Origin: Calendula officinalis
Taxonomy: Eukaryota > Streptophyta > Magnoliopsida > Asterales > Asteraceae
Length of the DNA: 64,000 nt
Reading direction: 5' to 3'
Assembly (NCBI GenBank): GCA_963853835.1
Contig: OY970832.1
Span: forward strand, 37,480,063-37,544,062
The notes beneath the pieces were generated by a model. It made no database searches. It was not told where the DNA came from and was given only the letters and a program-made list of their open reading frames with translations. Below are positions 10,343 to 22,640 of this stretch, in pieces. Each line of letters starts with the position of its first letter. Position 1 is the first letter of the stretch. Position numbers and translations under genes: made by a program.

Positions 10343-12129
10343 TTGGATATTGAAAAGTTCGGGCCGAAGAGGGATGTTCGGGCAGAAGTGGTGTTCGGGC
10401 CGAAGTGGTGTTCGGGCCGAAGTTCGGTGTTCGGGCCGAGGATGATGTGCGGGCCGAGGTTGAAGTTCGGGCCGAGGTCGGAGTTCGGGCTGAGGTTGAA
10501 GTTCGGGCCGAGGTTGAAGTTCGGGCCGAAAATGAAGTTCGGGCCGAAAATGAAGTTCTGGCCGAGAACAGTGAAGAGTTCGGGCCGAACTTGTTCTTGG
10601 CAGTGACGAACGAACCAGTTATTTTGGTTACTCGTGGGCGTGAAACGGACACCCGAGCTGAAAGTTATGAATGTTTTAGTATAGCACCTTTTGTCACACA
10701 ATCTTGGATATTGAAGAGTTCGGGCCGAAGAGGGATGTTCGGGCCGAAGTGGTGTTCGGGCCGAAGTGGTGTTCCGGCCGAAGTTCGGTGTTCGGGCCGA
10801 GGATGATGTTCGGGCCGAGGTCGGAGTTCGGGCCGAGCTCGGAGTTCGGGCCGAGGTCGGAGTTCGGCCCGAGGTTGAAGTTCGGGCCGAAAATGAAGTT
10901 CGGGCCGGGAACAGTGAAGAGTTCGGGCCGAACATGTTCTTGGCAGTGACGAATGAACCAGCTATTTTGGTTACTCGTGGGCGTGAAACGGACACCCGAG
11001 CTGAAAGTTATGAATGTTTTAATATAGCACCTTTTGTCACACAATCTTGGATATTGAAGAGTTCGGGCCGAAGAGGGATGTTCGGGCCGAAGTGGTGTTC
11101 GGGCCGAAGTGGGATGTTCGGGCCGAAGTGGTGTTCGGGCTGAAGTTCGGCGTTCGGGCCGAGGATGATGTTCGGGCCGAGGTTGACGTTCGGGCCGAGG
11201 TTGAAGTTCGGGCCGAGGTTGACGTTCGGGCCGAGGTTGAAGTTCGGGCCGAAAATGAAGTTCGGGCCGAGAACAGTGAAGAGTTCGGGCCGAACTTGTT
11301 CTTGGCAGTGACGAACGAACCAGTTATTTTGGTTACTCGTGGGCGTGAAACGGACACCCGAGCTGAAAGTTATGAATGTTTTAGTATAGCACCTTTTTTC
11401 ACACAATCTTGGATATTGTAGAGTACGAGCCGAAGAGGGATGTTCGGGCCGAAGTGGTGTTCAGGCCGAAGAGGGATGTTCGGGCCGAAGTGTTGTTCGG
11501 GCCGAAGTGATGTTCGGGCCGAGGATGATGTTCGGGCCGAGGTTGAAGTTCGGGCCGAGGCGGAGTTCGGGCCGAGGTTGAAGTTCGGGCCGAGGTTGAA
11601 GTTCGGCCCGAAAATGAAGTTCGGGCAGGGAACAGTGAAGAGTTCGGGCCGAACTTGTTCTTGGCAGTGACGAACGAACCAGCTATTTTGGTTACTCGTG
11701 GGCGTGAAACGGACACCCGAGCTGAAAGTTATGAATGTTTTAATATAGCACCTTTTGTCACACAATCTTGGATATTGAAGAATTCGGGCCGAAGAGGGAT
11801 GTTCGGGCCGAAGTGGTGTTCAGGGCGAAGTGGGATGTTTAGGCCGAAGTGGTGTTCGGGCCAAAGTTCGGTGTTCGGGCCGAGGATGATGTTCGGGCCG
11901 AGGTTGAAATTCGGGCCGAGGTCGGAGTTCGGGCCGAGGTTGAAGTTCAGGCCGAGGTTGAAGTTCGGGACGAAAATGAAGTTCGGGCCGAGAACAGTGT
12001 AGAGTTCGGGCAGAACTTGTTCTTGGCAGTGACGAACGAACCAGCTATTTTGGTTACTCGTGGGCGTGAAACGGACACCCGAGCTGAAAGTTATGAATGT
12101 TTTAGTATAGCACCTTTTGTCACACAATC
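10343..12129 (+). repeat. Five-monomer duplication, copy 2
   Basis: This is the partner of 8592-10342. It has private changes such as TTGGATATTGTAG at 11409 and a 1-bp lesion in ccgaggCggag near 11558. A monomer with the same ttcCggccg and ttcggCccg signature reappears at 21864, about 11 kb away, so this type has also moved or been retained over longer distances. Confidence 0.83.
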
Positions 12130-14259
12130 TTGGATATTGAAGAGTTCGGGCCGAAGAGGGATGTTCGGGCCGAAGTGGTGTTCGGGCCGAAGTGGTGTTC
12201 GGGCCGAGGATGATGTTCGGGCCGAGGTTGAAGTTCGGGCCGAGGTCGGAGTTCGGGCCGAGGTTGAAGTTCGGGCCGAAAATGAAGTTTGGCCGAGAAG
12301 AGTGAAGAGTTCGGGCCGAACTTGTTCTTGGCAGTGACGAACGAACCAGTTATTTTGGTTACTCGTGGGCGTGAAACGGACACCCGAGCTGAAAGTTATG
12401 AATGTTTTAATATAGCACCTTTTGTCACACAATCTTGGATATTGAAGAATTCGGGCCGAAGAGGGATGTTCGGGCCGAAGTGGTGTTCGGGGCGAAGTGG
12501 GATGTTCGGGCCGAAGTGGTGTTCGGGCCGAAGTGGTGTTCGGGCCAAAGTTCGGTGTTCGGGCCGAGGATGATGTTCGGGCCGAGGTTGAAATTCGGGC
12601 CGAGGTCGGAGTTCGGGCTGAGGTTGAAGTTCGGGCCGAGGTTGAAGTTCGGGACGAAAATGAAGTTCGGGCGGGGAACAGTGTAGAGTGCGGGCCGAAC
12701 TTGTTCTTGGCAGTGACGAACGAACCAGCTATTTTGGTTACTCGTGGGCGTGAAACGGACACCCGAGCTGAAAGTTATGAATGTTTTAGTATAGCATCTT
12801 TTGTCACACAATTTTGGATATTGAAGAGTTCGTGCCGAAGAGGGATGTTCGGTCCGAAGTGGTGTTCGGGCCGAAGTGGTGTTCGGGCCGAAGTTCGGTG
12901 TTCGGGCCGAGGATGATGTTCGGGCCGAGGTTGAAGTTCGGGCCGAGGTCGGAGTTCGGGCCGAGGTTGAAGTTCGGGCCGAGGTCGGAGTTCGGACCGA
13001 GGTTGAAGTTCGGGCCGAGGTTGAAGTTCGGGCCGAAAATGAAGTTCGGGCCGAGAACAGTGAAGAGTTCGGGCCGAACTTGTTCTTGGCAGTGACGAAC
13101 GAACCAGTTATTTTTGTTACTCGTGGGCGTGAAACGGACACCCGAGCTGAAAGTTATGAATGTTTTAATATAGCACCTTTTGTCACACAATCTTGGATAT
13201 TGAAGAATTCGGGCCGAAGAGGGATGTTCGGGCCGAAGTGGTGTTCAGGGCGAAGTGGGATGTTCGGGCCGAGTTCGGTGTTCGGGCCGAAGTGGTGTTC
13301 GGGCCAAAGTTCGGTGTTCGGGGGGAGGATGATGTTCGGGCCGAGGTTGAAATTCGGGCCGAGGTCGGAGTTCGGGCTGAGGTTGAAGTTCGGGCCGAGG
13401 TTGAAGTTCGGGACGAAAATGAAGTTCGGGCCGGGAACAGTGTAGAGTTCGGGCCGAACTTGTTCTTGGCGGTGACGAATGAACCAGCTATTTTGGTTAC
13501 TCGTGGGCGTGAAACGGACACCCGAGCTGAAAGTTATGAATGTTTTAGTATAGCACCTTTTGTCACACAATCTTGGATATTGAAGAGTTCGGGCCGAAGA
13601 GGGATGTTCGGGCCGATGTGGTGTTCGGGCCGAAGTTCGGTGTTCGGGCCGAGGATGATGTTCGGGCCGAGGTTGAAGTTCGGGCCGAGGTCGGAGTTCG
13701 GGCCGAGGTTGAAGTTCGGGCCGAGGTTGAAGTTCGGGCCGAAAATGAAATTCGGGCCGAGAACAGTGAAGAGTTCGGGCCGAACTTGTTCTTGGCAGTG
13801 ACGAACGAACCAGTTATTTTGGTTACTCGTGGGCGTGAAACGGACACCCGAGCTGAAAGTTATGAATGTTTTAGTATAGCACCTTTTGTCACACAACCTT
13901 GGATATTGAAGAGTTAGGGCCAAAGAGGGATGTTCAGGCCGAAGTGGTGTTCGGGCCGAAGTGGGATGTTCGGGCCGAAGTGGTGTTCGGGCCGAAGTGG
14001 TGTTCGGGCCGAAGTTCGATGTTCGGGCCGAGGATGATGTTCGGGCTGAGGTCGGAGTTCGGGCCGAGCTCGGAGTTCGGGCCGAGGATGAAGTTCGGGC
14101 CGAAAATGAAGTTCGGGTCGGGAACAGTGAAGAGTTCGGGCCGAACTTGTTCTTGGCAGTGACGAATGAACCAGCTATTTTGGTTACTCGTGGGCGTGAA
14201 ACGGACACCCGAGCTGAAAGTTATGAATGTTTTAATATAGCACCTTTTGTCACACAATC
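11768..14259 (+). repeat. Seven-monomer unit (2492 bp), partly repeated downstream
   Basis: Anchor 11768 recurs at 14260 (2492 bp, 7 monomers), 12130 at 14622, 12435 at 14909, 12814 at 15305 and 13193 at 15648. Shared rare variants support homology: agttattTTtgtt (near 13105 and 15561) and ttggcGgtgacg (near 13466 and 15920). Homology is lost after the fifth monomer, because 16027 is of another type. This is the earliest of several seven-monomer periods in the window. Confidence 0.8.
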
Positions 14260-17200
14260 TTGGATATTGAAGAATTCGGGCCGAAGAGGGATGTTCGGGC
14301 CGAAGTGGTGTTCGGGGCGAAGTGGGATGTTCAGGCCGAAGTGGTGTTCGGGCCAAAGTTCGGTGTTCGGGCCGAGGATGATGTTCGGGCCGAGGTTGAA
14401 ATTCGGGCCGAGGTCGGAGTTCGGGCCGAGGTTGAAGTTCAAGCCGAGGTTGAAGTTCGGGACGAAAATGAAGTTCGGGGCGAGAACAGTGTAGAGTTCG
14501 GGCAGAACTTGTTCTTGGCAGTGACGAACGAACCAGCTATTTTGGTTACTCGTGGGCGTGAAACGGACACCCGAGCTGAAAGTTATGAATGTTTTAGAAT
14601 AGCACCTTTTGTCACACAATCTTGGATATTGAAGAGTTCGGGCCGAAGAGGGATGTTCGGGCCGAAGTGGTGTTCGGGCCGAAGTGGTGTTCGGGCCGAG
14701 GATGATGTTCGGGCCGAGGTTGAAGTTCGGGCTGAGGTTGAAGTTCGGGCCGAAAATGAAGTTTGGCCGAGAACAGTGAAGAGTTCGGGCCGAACTTGTT
14801 CTTGGCAGTGACGAACGAACCAGTTATTTTGGTTACTCGTGGGCGTGAAACGGACACCCGAGCTGAAAGTTATGAATGTTTTATTATAGCACCTTTTGTC
14901 ACACAATCTTGGATATTGAAGAATTCGGGCCGAAGAGGGATGTTCGGGCCGAAGTGGTGTTCGGGGCGAAGTGGGATGTTCGGGCCGAAGTGGTGTTCGG
15001 GCCGAAGTGGTGTTCGGGCCGAAGTGGTGTTCGGGCCAAAGTTCGGTGTTCGGGCCGAGGATGATGTTCGGGCCGAGGTTGAAATTCGGGCCGAGGTCGG
15101 AGTTCGCGCTGAGGTTGAAGTTCGGGCCGAGGTTGAAGTTCGGGACGAAAATGAAGTTCGGGCCGGGAACAGTGTAGAGTGCGGGCCGAACTTGTTCTTG
15201 GCAGTGACGAACGAACCAGCTATATTGGTTACTCGTGGGCGTGAAACGGACACCCGAGCTGAAAGTTATGAATGTTTTAGTATATCACCTTTTGTCACAC
15301 AATCTTGGATATTGAAGAGTTCGGGCCGAAGAGGGATGTTCGGGCCGAAGTGGTGTTCTGGCCGAAGTGGTGTTCGGGCCGAAGTTCGGTGTTCGGGCCG
15401 AGGATGATGTTCGGGCCGAGGTTGAAGTTCGGGCCGAGGTCGGAGTTCGGGCCGAGGTTGAAGTTCGGGCCGAGGTTGAAGTTCGGGCCGAAAATGAAGT
15501 TCGGGCCGAGAACAGTGAAGAGTTCGGGCCGAACTTGTTCTTTGCAGTGACGAACGAACCAGTTATTTTTGTTACTCGTGGGCGTGAAACGGACACCCGA
15601 GCTGAAAGTTATGAATGTTTTAATATAGCACCTTTTGTCACACAATCTTGGATATTGAAGAATTCGGGCCGAAGAGGGTTGTTCGGGCCGAAGTGGTGTT
15701 CGGGGCGAAGTGGGATGTTCGGGCCGAAGTGGTGTTCGGGCCGAAGTGGTGTTCGGGCCAAAGTTCGGTGTTCGGGCCGAGGATGATGTTCGGGCCGAGG
15801 TTGAAATTCGAGCCGAGGTCGGAGTTCGGGCTGAGGTTGAAGTTCGGGCCGAGGTTGAAGTTCGGGACGAAAATGAAGTTCGGGCCGGGAACAGTGTAGA
15901 GTTCGGGCCGAACTTGTTCTTGGCGGTGACGAACGAACCAGCTATTTTGGTTACTCGTGGGCGTGAAACGGACACCCGAGCTGAAAGTTATGAATGTTTT
16001 AGTATAGCACCTTTTGTCACACAATCTTGGATAGTGAAGAGTTCGAGCCGAAGAGGGATGTTCGGGCCGAAGAGGGATGTTCGGGCCGAAGTGGTGTTCA
16101 GGCCGAAGTGGGATGTTCGGGCCGAAGTGGTGTTCGGGCCGAAGTGGTGTTCGGGCCGATGTTCGGTGTTCGGGCCGAGGATGATGTTCGGGCCGACGTT
16201 GAAGTTCGGGCCGAGGTCGGAGTTCGAGCCGAGGTTGAAGTTCGGGCCGAAAATGAAGTTCGGGCCAGGAGCAGTGAAGAGTTCGGGCCGAACTTGTTCT
16301 TGGCAGTGACGAACGATCCATCTATTTTGGTTACTCGTGGGCGTGAAACGGACACCCGAGCTGAAAGTTATGAATGTTTTAGTATAGCACCTTTTGTCAC
16401 ACAATCTTGGATATTGAAGAGTTCAGGCCGAAGAGGGATGTTCGGGCCGAAGTGGTGTTCGGGCCGAAGTGGTGTTCGGGCCGAAGTTCGGTGTTCGGGC
16501 CGAGGATGATGTTCGGGCCGAGGTTGAAGTTCGGGCCGAGGTCGGAGTTCGGGCCGAGGTTGAAGTTCGGGCCGAGGTTGAAGTTCGGGCCGAAAATGAA
16601 GTTCGGGCCGAGAACAGTGAAGAGTTCGGGCCGAACTTGTTCTTGGCAGTGACGAACGAACCAGTTATTTTGGTTATTCGTGGGCGTGAAACGGACACCC
16701 GAGCTGAAAGTTATGAATGTTTTAGTATAGCACCTTTTGTCACACAATCTTGGATATTGAAGAGTTAGGGCCGAAGAGGGATGTTCAGGCCGAAGTGGTG
16801 TTCGGGCCGGGCCGAAGTGGTGTTCGGGCCGAAGTGGTGTTCGGGCCGAAGTTCGGTGTTCGGGCCGAGGATGATGTTCGGGCTGAGGTCGGAGTTCGGG
16901 CCGAGCTCGGAGTTCGGGCCGAGGTCGGAGTTCGGGCCGAGGTTGAAGTTCGGGCCGAAAATGAAATTCGGGCCGGGAACAGTGAAGAGTTCGGGCCGAA
17001 CTTGTTCTTGGCAGTGACGAATGAACCAGCTATTTTGGTTACTCGTGGGCGTGAAACGGACACCCGAGCTGAAAGTTATGAATGTTTTAATATAGCACCT
17101 TTTGTCACACAATCTTGGATATTGAAGAGTTCGGGCCGAAGAGGGATGTTCGGGCCGAAGTGGTGTTCGGGCCGAAGTGGGATATTCGGGCCGAAGTGGT

Positions 17201-18259
17201 GTTCGGGACGAAGTTTGGTGTTCGGGCCGAGGATGATGTTCGGGCCGAGGTTGAATTTCGGGCCGAGGTCGGTGTTCGGGCCGAGGTTGAAGTTCGGGCC
17301 GAGGTTGAAGTTCGGGCCGAGAATGAAGTTCGGGCCGAGAACAGTGAAGAGTTCGGGCCGAGAACAGTGAAGAGTTCGGGCCGAACTTGTTCTTGGCAGT
17401 GACGAACGAACCAGTTATTTTGGTTACTCGCGGGCGTGAAACGGACACCCGAGCTGAAAGTTATGAATGTTTTAGTATAGCACCTTTTTTCACACAATCT
17501 TGGACATTGAAGAGTTCAAGCCGAAGAGGGATGTTCGGGCCGAAGTGGTGTTCAGGCCGAAGTGGGATGTTCGGGCCGAAGTGGTGTTCGGGCCAAAATG
17601 GTGTTCGGGCCGATGTTCGGTGTTCGGGCCGATGTTCGGTGTTCGGGCCGAGGATGATGTTCGGGCCGAGGTTGAAGTTCGGGCCGAGGTCGGAGTTCGG
17701 GCCGAGGTTGAAGTTCGGGCCGCGGTTGAAGTTCGGGCCGAAAATGAAGTTCGGGCCAGGAACAGTGAAGAGTTCGGGCCGAACTTGTTCTTGGCAGTGA
17801 CGAATAAACCAGTTATTTTGGTTACTCGTGGGCGTGAAACGGACACCCGAGCTGAAAGTTATGAATGTTTTAATATAGCACCTTTTGTCACACAATCTTG
17901 GATATTGAAGAGTTCGGGCCGAAGAGGGATGTTCGGGCCGAAGTGGTGTTCGGGCCGAAGTGGGATATTCGGGCCGAAGTGGTGTTCGGGACGAAGTTCG
18001 GTGTTCGGGCCGAGGATGATGTTCGGGCCGAGGTTGAAGTTCGGGCCGAGGTCGGTGTTCGGACCGAGGTTGAAGTTCGGGCCGAGGTTGAAGTTCGGGC
18101 CGAAAATGAAGTTCGGGCCGAGAACAGTGAAGAGTTCGGGCCGAACTTGTTCTTGGCAGTGACGAACGAACCAGTTATTTTGGTTACTCACGGGCGTGAA
18201 ACGGACACCCGAGCTGAAAGTTATGAATGTTTTAGTATAGCACCTTTTTTCACACAATC

Positions 18260-18819
18260 TTGGATATTGAAGAGTTCAAGCCGAAGAGGGATGTTCGGGC
18301 CGAAGTGGTGTTCAGGCCGAAGTGGGATGTTCGGGCCGAAGTGGTGTTCGGGCCGAAATGGTGTTCGGTCCGATGTTCGGTGTTCGGGCCGAGGATGATG
18401 TTCGGGCCGAGGTTGAAGTTCGGGCCGAGGTCGGAGTTCGGGCCGAGGTTGAAGTTCGGGCCGCGGTTGAAGTTCGGGCCGAAAATGAAGTTTGGGCCGG
18501 GAACAGTGAAGTGGTGTTCGGGCCGAAGTGGGATGTTCGGGCCAGAGTGGTGTTCGGGCCAAAGTTCGGTGTTCGGGCCGAGGATGATGTTCGGGCCGAG
18601 GTCGGAGTTCGGGCCGAGGTCGGAGTTCGGGCCGAGGTTGAAGTTCGGGCCGAAAATGAAGTTCGGGCCGGGAACAGTGAAGAGTTCGGGCCGAACTTGT
18701 TCTTGGCAGTGACGAATGAACCAGCTATTTTGGTTACTCGTGGGCGTGAAACGGACACCCGAGCTGAAAGTTATGAATGTTTTAATATAGCACCTTTTGT
18801 CACACAATCTTGGATATTG
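18260..18819 (+). repeat. Fused monomer pair lacking the single-copy segment (560 bp)
   Basis: At 18501-18520 the sequence passes from gggaacagtgaag straight into tggtgttcggg. The 129-bp segment and the next lead-in are absent, and two sub-repeat blocks are joined. The junction has only a short shared sequence, GAAG, between the left end (acagtgaag) and the right end (ccgaagtgg). It therefore differs from the junction at 55440, where the whole 18-bp direct repeat is used. Confidence 0.9.
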
Positions 18820-21800
18820 AAGAGTTCGGGACGAAGAGTGATGTTCGGGCCGAAGTGGTGTTCGGCCCGAAGTGGGATGTTCGGGCCGAAGTGGTGTTCG
18901 GGCCGAAGTGGTGTTCGGGCCGAGGATGATGTTCGGGCCGAGGTCAGAGTTCGGGCCGAGGTTGAAGTTCGGGCCGAAAATGATGTTCGGGCCGGGAACA
19001 GTGAAGAGTTCGGGCCGAACTTGTTCTTGGCAGTGAAGAACGAACCAGCTATTTTGGTTACTCGTGGGCGTGAAACGGACACCCGAGCTGAAAGTTATGA
19101 ATGTTTTAATATAGCACCTTTTGTCACCCAATCTTGGATATTGAAGAGTTCGGGCCGAAGAGGGATGTTCGGGCCGAAGTGGTGTTCGGGCCGAAGTGGG
19201 ATGTTCGGGCCGAAGTGGTGTTCGTGCCGAGGTCGGAGTTCGGGCCGAGGTCGGAGTTCGGGCCGAGGTTGATGTTCGGGCCGAAAATGAAGTTCGGGCC
19301 GGGAACAGTGAAGAGTTCGGGCCGAACTTGTTCTTGGCAGTGACGAACGAACCAGCTATTTTGGTTACTCGTGGGCGTGAAACGGACACCCGAGCTGAAA
19401 CTTATGATTGTTTTAATATAGCACCTTTTGTCACACAATCTTGGATATTGAAGAGTTCGGCCCGAAGAGGGATGTTCGGGCCGAAGTGGTGTTCGGGCCG
19501 AAGTGGGATGTTCGAGCCGAAGTGGTGTTCGGGCCGAAGTTCGGTGTTCGGGCCGAGGTTGAAGTTCGGGCCGAGGTCGGAGTTCGGGCCGAGGTCGAAG
19601 TTCGGGCCGAGGTTGAAGTTCGGGCCGAAAATGAAGTTCGGGCCAGGAACAGTGAAGAGTTCGGGCCGAACTTGTTCTTGGCAGTGACGAACGAACCAGC
19701 TATTTTGGTTACTCGTGGGCGTGAAACAGACACCCGAGCTGAAAGTTATGAATGTTTTAGTATAGCACCTTTTGTCACACAATCTTGGATATTGAAGAGT
19801 TCGGGCCGAAGAGGGATGTTCGGGCCGAAGTGGTGTTTGGGCCGAAGTGGTGTTCGGGCCGAAGTTCGGTGTTCGGGCCGAGGATGATGTTCGGGCCGAG
19901 GTTGAAGTTCGGGCCGAGGTCGGAGTTCGGGCCGAGGTTGAAGTTCGGGCCGAGGTTGAAGTTCGGGCCGAAAATGAAGTTCGGGCCGAGAACAGTGAAG
20001 AGTTCGGGCCGAACTTGTTCTTGGCAGTGACGAACGAACCAGTTATTTTGGTTACTCGCGGGCGTGAAACGAACACCCGAGCTGAAAGTTATGAATGTTT
20101 TAGTATAGCACCTTTTTTCACACAATCTTGGATATTGAAGAGTTCAAGCCGAAGAGGGATGTTCGGGCCGAAGTGGTGTTCAGGCCGAAGTGGGATGTTC
20201 GGGCCGAAGTGGTGTTCGGGCCGAAATGGTGTTCGGGCCGATGTTCGGTGTTCGGGCCGATGTTCGGTGTTCGGGCCGAGGATGATGTTCGGGCCGAGGT
20301 TGAAGTTCGGGCCGAGGTCGGAGTTCGGGCCGAGGTTGAAGTTCGGGCCGCGGTTGAAGTTCGGGCCGAAAATGAAGTTTGGGCCGGGAACAGTGAAGAG
20401 TTCGGGCCGAACTTGTTCTTGGCAGTGACGACCGAACCAGCTATTTTGGTTACTCGTGGGCATGAAACGGACACCCGAGCTGAAACTTATGAATGTTTTA
20501 ATATAGCACCTTTTGTCACACAATCTTGGATATTGAAGAGTTCGGGCCGAAGAGGGATGTTCGGGCCGAAGTGGTGTTCGGGCCGAAGTGGTGTTCGGGC
20601 CGAAGTGGTGTTCGTGCCGAGGATGATGTTCGGGCCGAGGTCGGAGTTCGGGCCGAGGTCGGAGTTCGGGCCGAGGTTGAAGTTCGGGCCGAAAATGAAG
20701 TTCGGGCCGGGAACAGTGAAGAGTTCGGGCCGAACTTGTTCTTGGCAGTGACGAACGAACCAGCTATTTTGGTTACTCGTGGGCGTGAAACGGACACCCG
20801 AGCTGAAACTTATGAATGTTTTAATATAGCACCTTTTGTCACACAATCTTGGATATTGAAGAGTTCGGCCCGAAGAGGGATGTTCGGGCCGAAGTGGTGT
20901 TCGGGCCGAAGTGGGATGTTCGAGCCGAAGTGGTGTTCGGGCCGAAGTTCGGTGTTCGGGCCGAGGTTGAAGTTCGGGCCGAGGTCGGAGTTCGGGCCGA
21001 GGTCGGAGTTCGGGCCGAGATTGAAGTTCGGGCCGAAAATGAAGTTCGGGCCGGGAACAGTGAAGAGTTCGGGCCGAACTTGTTCTTGGCAGTGACGAAT
21101 GAACCAGCTATTTTGGTTACTCGTGGGCGTGAAACGGACACCCGAGCTGAAACTTATGAATGTTTTAATATAGCACCTTTTGTCACCCAATCTTGGATAT
21201 TGAAGAGTTCGGGCCGAAGAGGGATGTTCGGGCCGAAGTGGGATGTTCGGGCCGAAGTGGGATGTTCGAGCCGAAGTGGTGTTCGGGCCGAAGTTCGGTG
21301 TTCGGGCCGAGGTTGAAGTTCGGGCCGAGGTCGGAGTTCGGGCCGAGGTTAAAGTTCGGGCCGAGGTTGAAGTTCGGGCCGAAAATGAAGTTCGGGCCAG
21401 GAACAGTGAAGAGTTCGGGCCGAACTTGTTCTTGGAAGTGACGAACGAACCATCTATTTTGGTTACTCGTGGGCGTGAAATGGACACCCGAGTTGAAAGT
21501 TATGAATGTTTTAGTATAGCACCTTTTGTCACACAATCTTGGATATTGAAGAGTTCGGGCCGAAGAGGGATGTTCGGGCCGAAGTGGTGTTCGGGCCGAA
21601 GTTCGGTGTTCGGGCCGAGGATGATGTTCGGGCCGAGGTTGAAGTTCGGGCCGAGGTCGGAGTTCGGGCCGAGGTTGAATTTCGGCCGAGGTTGAAGTTT
21701 GGGCCGAAAATGAAGTTCGGGCCGAGAACAGTGAAGAGTTCGGGCCGAACTTGTTCTTGGCAGAGACGAATGAACCAGTTATTTTGGTTACTCGTGGGCG

Positions 21801-22206
21801 TGAAACGGACACCCGAGCTGAAAGTTATGAATGTTTTAGTATAGCATCTTTTGTCACACAATCTTGGATATTGAAGAGTTCGGGCCGAAGAGGGATGTTC
21901 GGGCCGAAGTGGTGTTCGGGCCGAAGTGGTGTTCCGGCCGAAGTTCGGTGTTCGGGCCGAGGATGATGTTCGGGCCGAGGTCGGAGTTCGGGCCGAGCTC
22001 GGAGTTCGGGCCGAGGTCGGAGTTCGGCCCGAGGTTGAAGTTCGGGCCGAAAATGAAGTTCGGGCCGGGAACAGTGAAGAGTTCGGGCCGAACTTGTTCT
22101 TGGCAGTGACGAACGAACCAGCTATTTTTGTTACTCGTGGGCGTGAAACGGACACCCGAGCTGAAACTTATGAATGTTTTAATATAGCACCTTTTGTCAC
22201 ACAATC

Positions 22207-22640
22207 TTGGATATTGAAGAGTTCGGGCCGAAGAGGGATGTTCGGGCCGAAGTGGTGTTCGGGCCGAAGTGGGATGTTCGGGCCGAAGTGGTGTTCGGGC
22301 CGAAGTGGTGTTCGGGCCGAAGTTCGGTGTTCGGGCCGAAGTTCGGTGTTCGGGCCGAGGATGATGTTCGGGCCGAGGTTGAAGTTCGGGCCGAGGTCGG
22401 AGTTCAGGCCGAGGTTGAAGTTCGGGCCGAGGTCGGAGTTCAGGCCGAGGTTGAAGTTCGGGCCGAGGTTGAAGTTTGGGCCGAAAATGAAGTTCGGGCC
22501 AGGAACAGTGAAGAGTTCGGGCCGAACTTGTTCTTGACAGTGACGAAGGAACCAGCTATTTTGGTTACTCGTGGGCGTGAAACGGACACCCGAGCTGAAA
22601 GTTATAAATGTTTTAGTATAGCACCTTTTGTCACACAATC
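22207..22640 (+). repeat. Expanded monomer (434 bp) with local sub-repeat duplications
   Basis: The ttcggtg unit is doubled (about 22321-22358). A pair of sub-repeats, ttcAggccgaggttgaag with its neighbour, is repeated 36 bp apart (near 22404 and 22440). The rare core ttcAggccg was copied with it, which dates the change: the point mutation came first, then the two-unit duplication. The monomer ends with ttcttgAcag and cgaaggaacc. Confidence 0.88.

Larger units (their letters stand above)
9999..16026 (+). repeat. Subarray 3: first cluster of GAATTC-bearing monomers
   Basis: Monomers start at 9999, 10343, 10704, 11047, 11409, 11768, 12130, 12435, 12814, 13193, 13573, 13899, 14260, 14622, 14909, 15305 and 15648. 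Those at 9999, 11768, 12435, 13193, 14260, 14909 and 15648 carry gaagAATTCgg, which makes an EcoRI sequence 12 bases after the anchor. These copies usually also have ttcggGGcgaag in the third core, gttgaAAttcgg, and ggaacagtgTagag followed by ttcgggcAgaac or the normal core. Confidence 0.88.
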
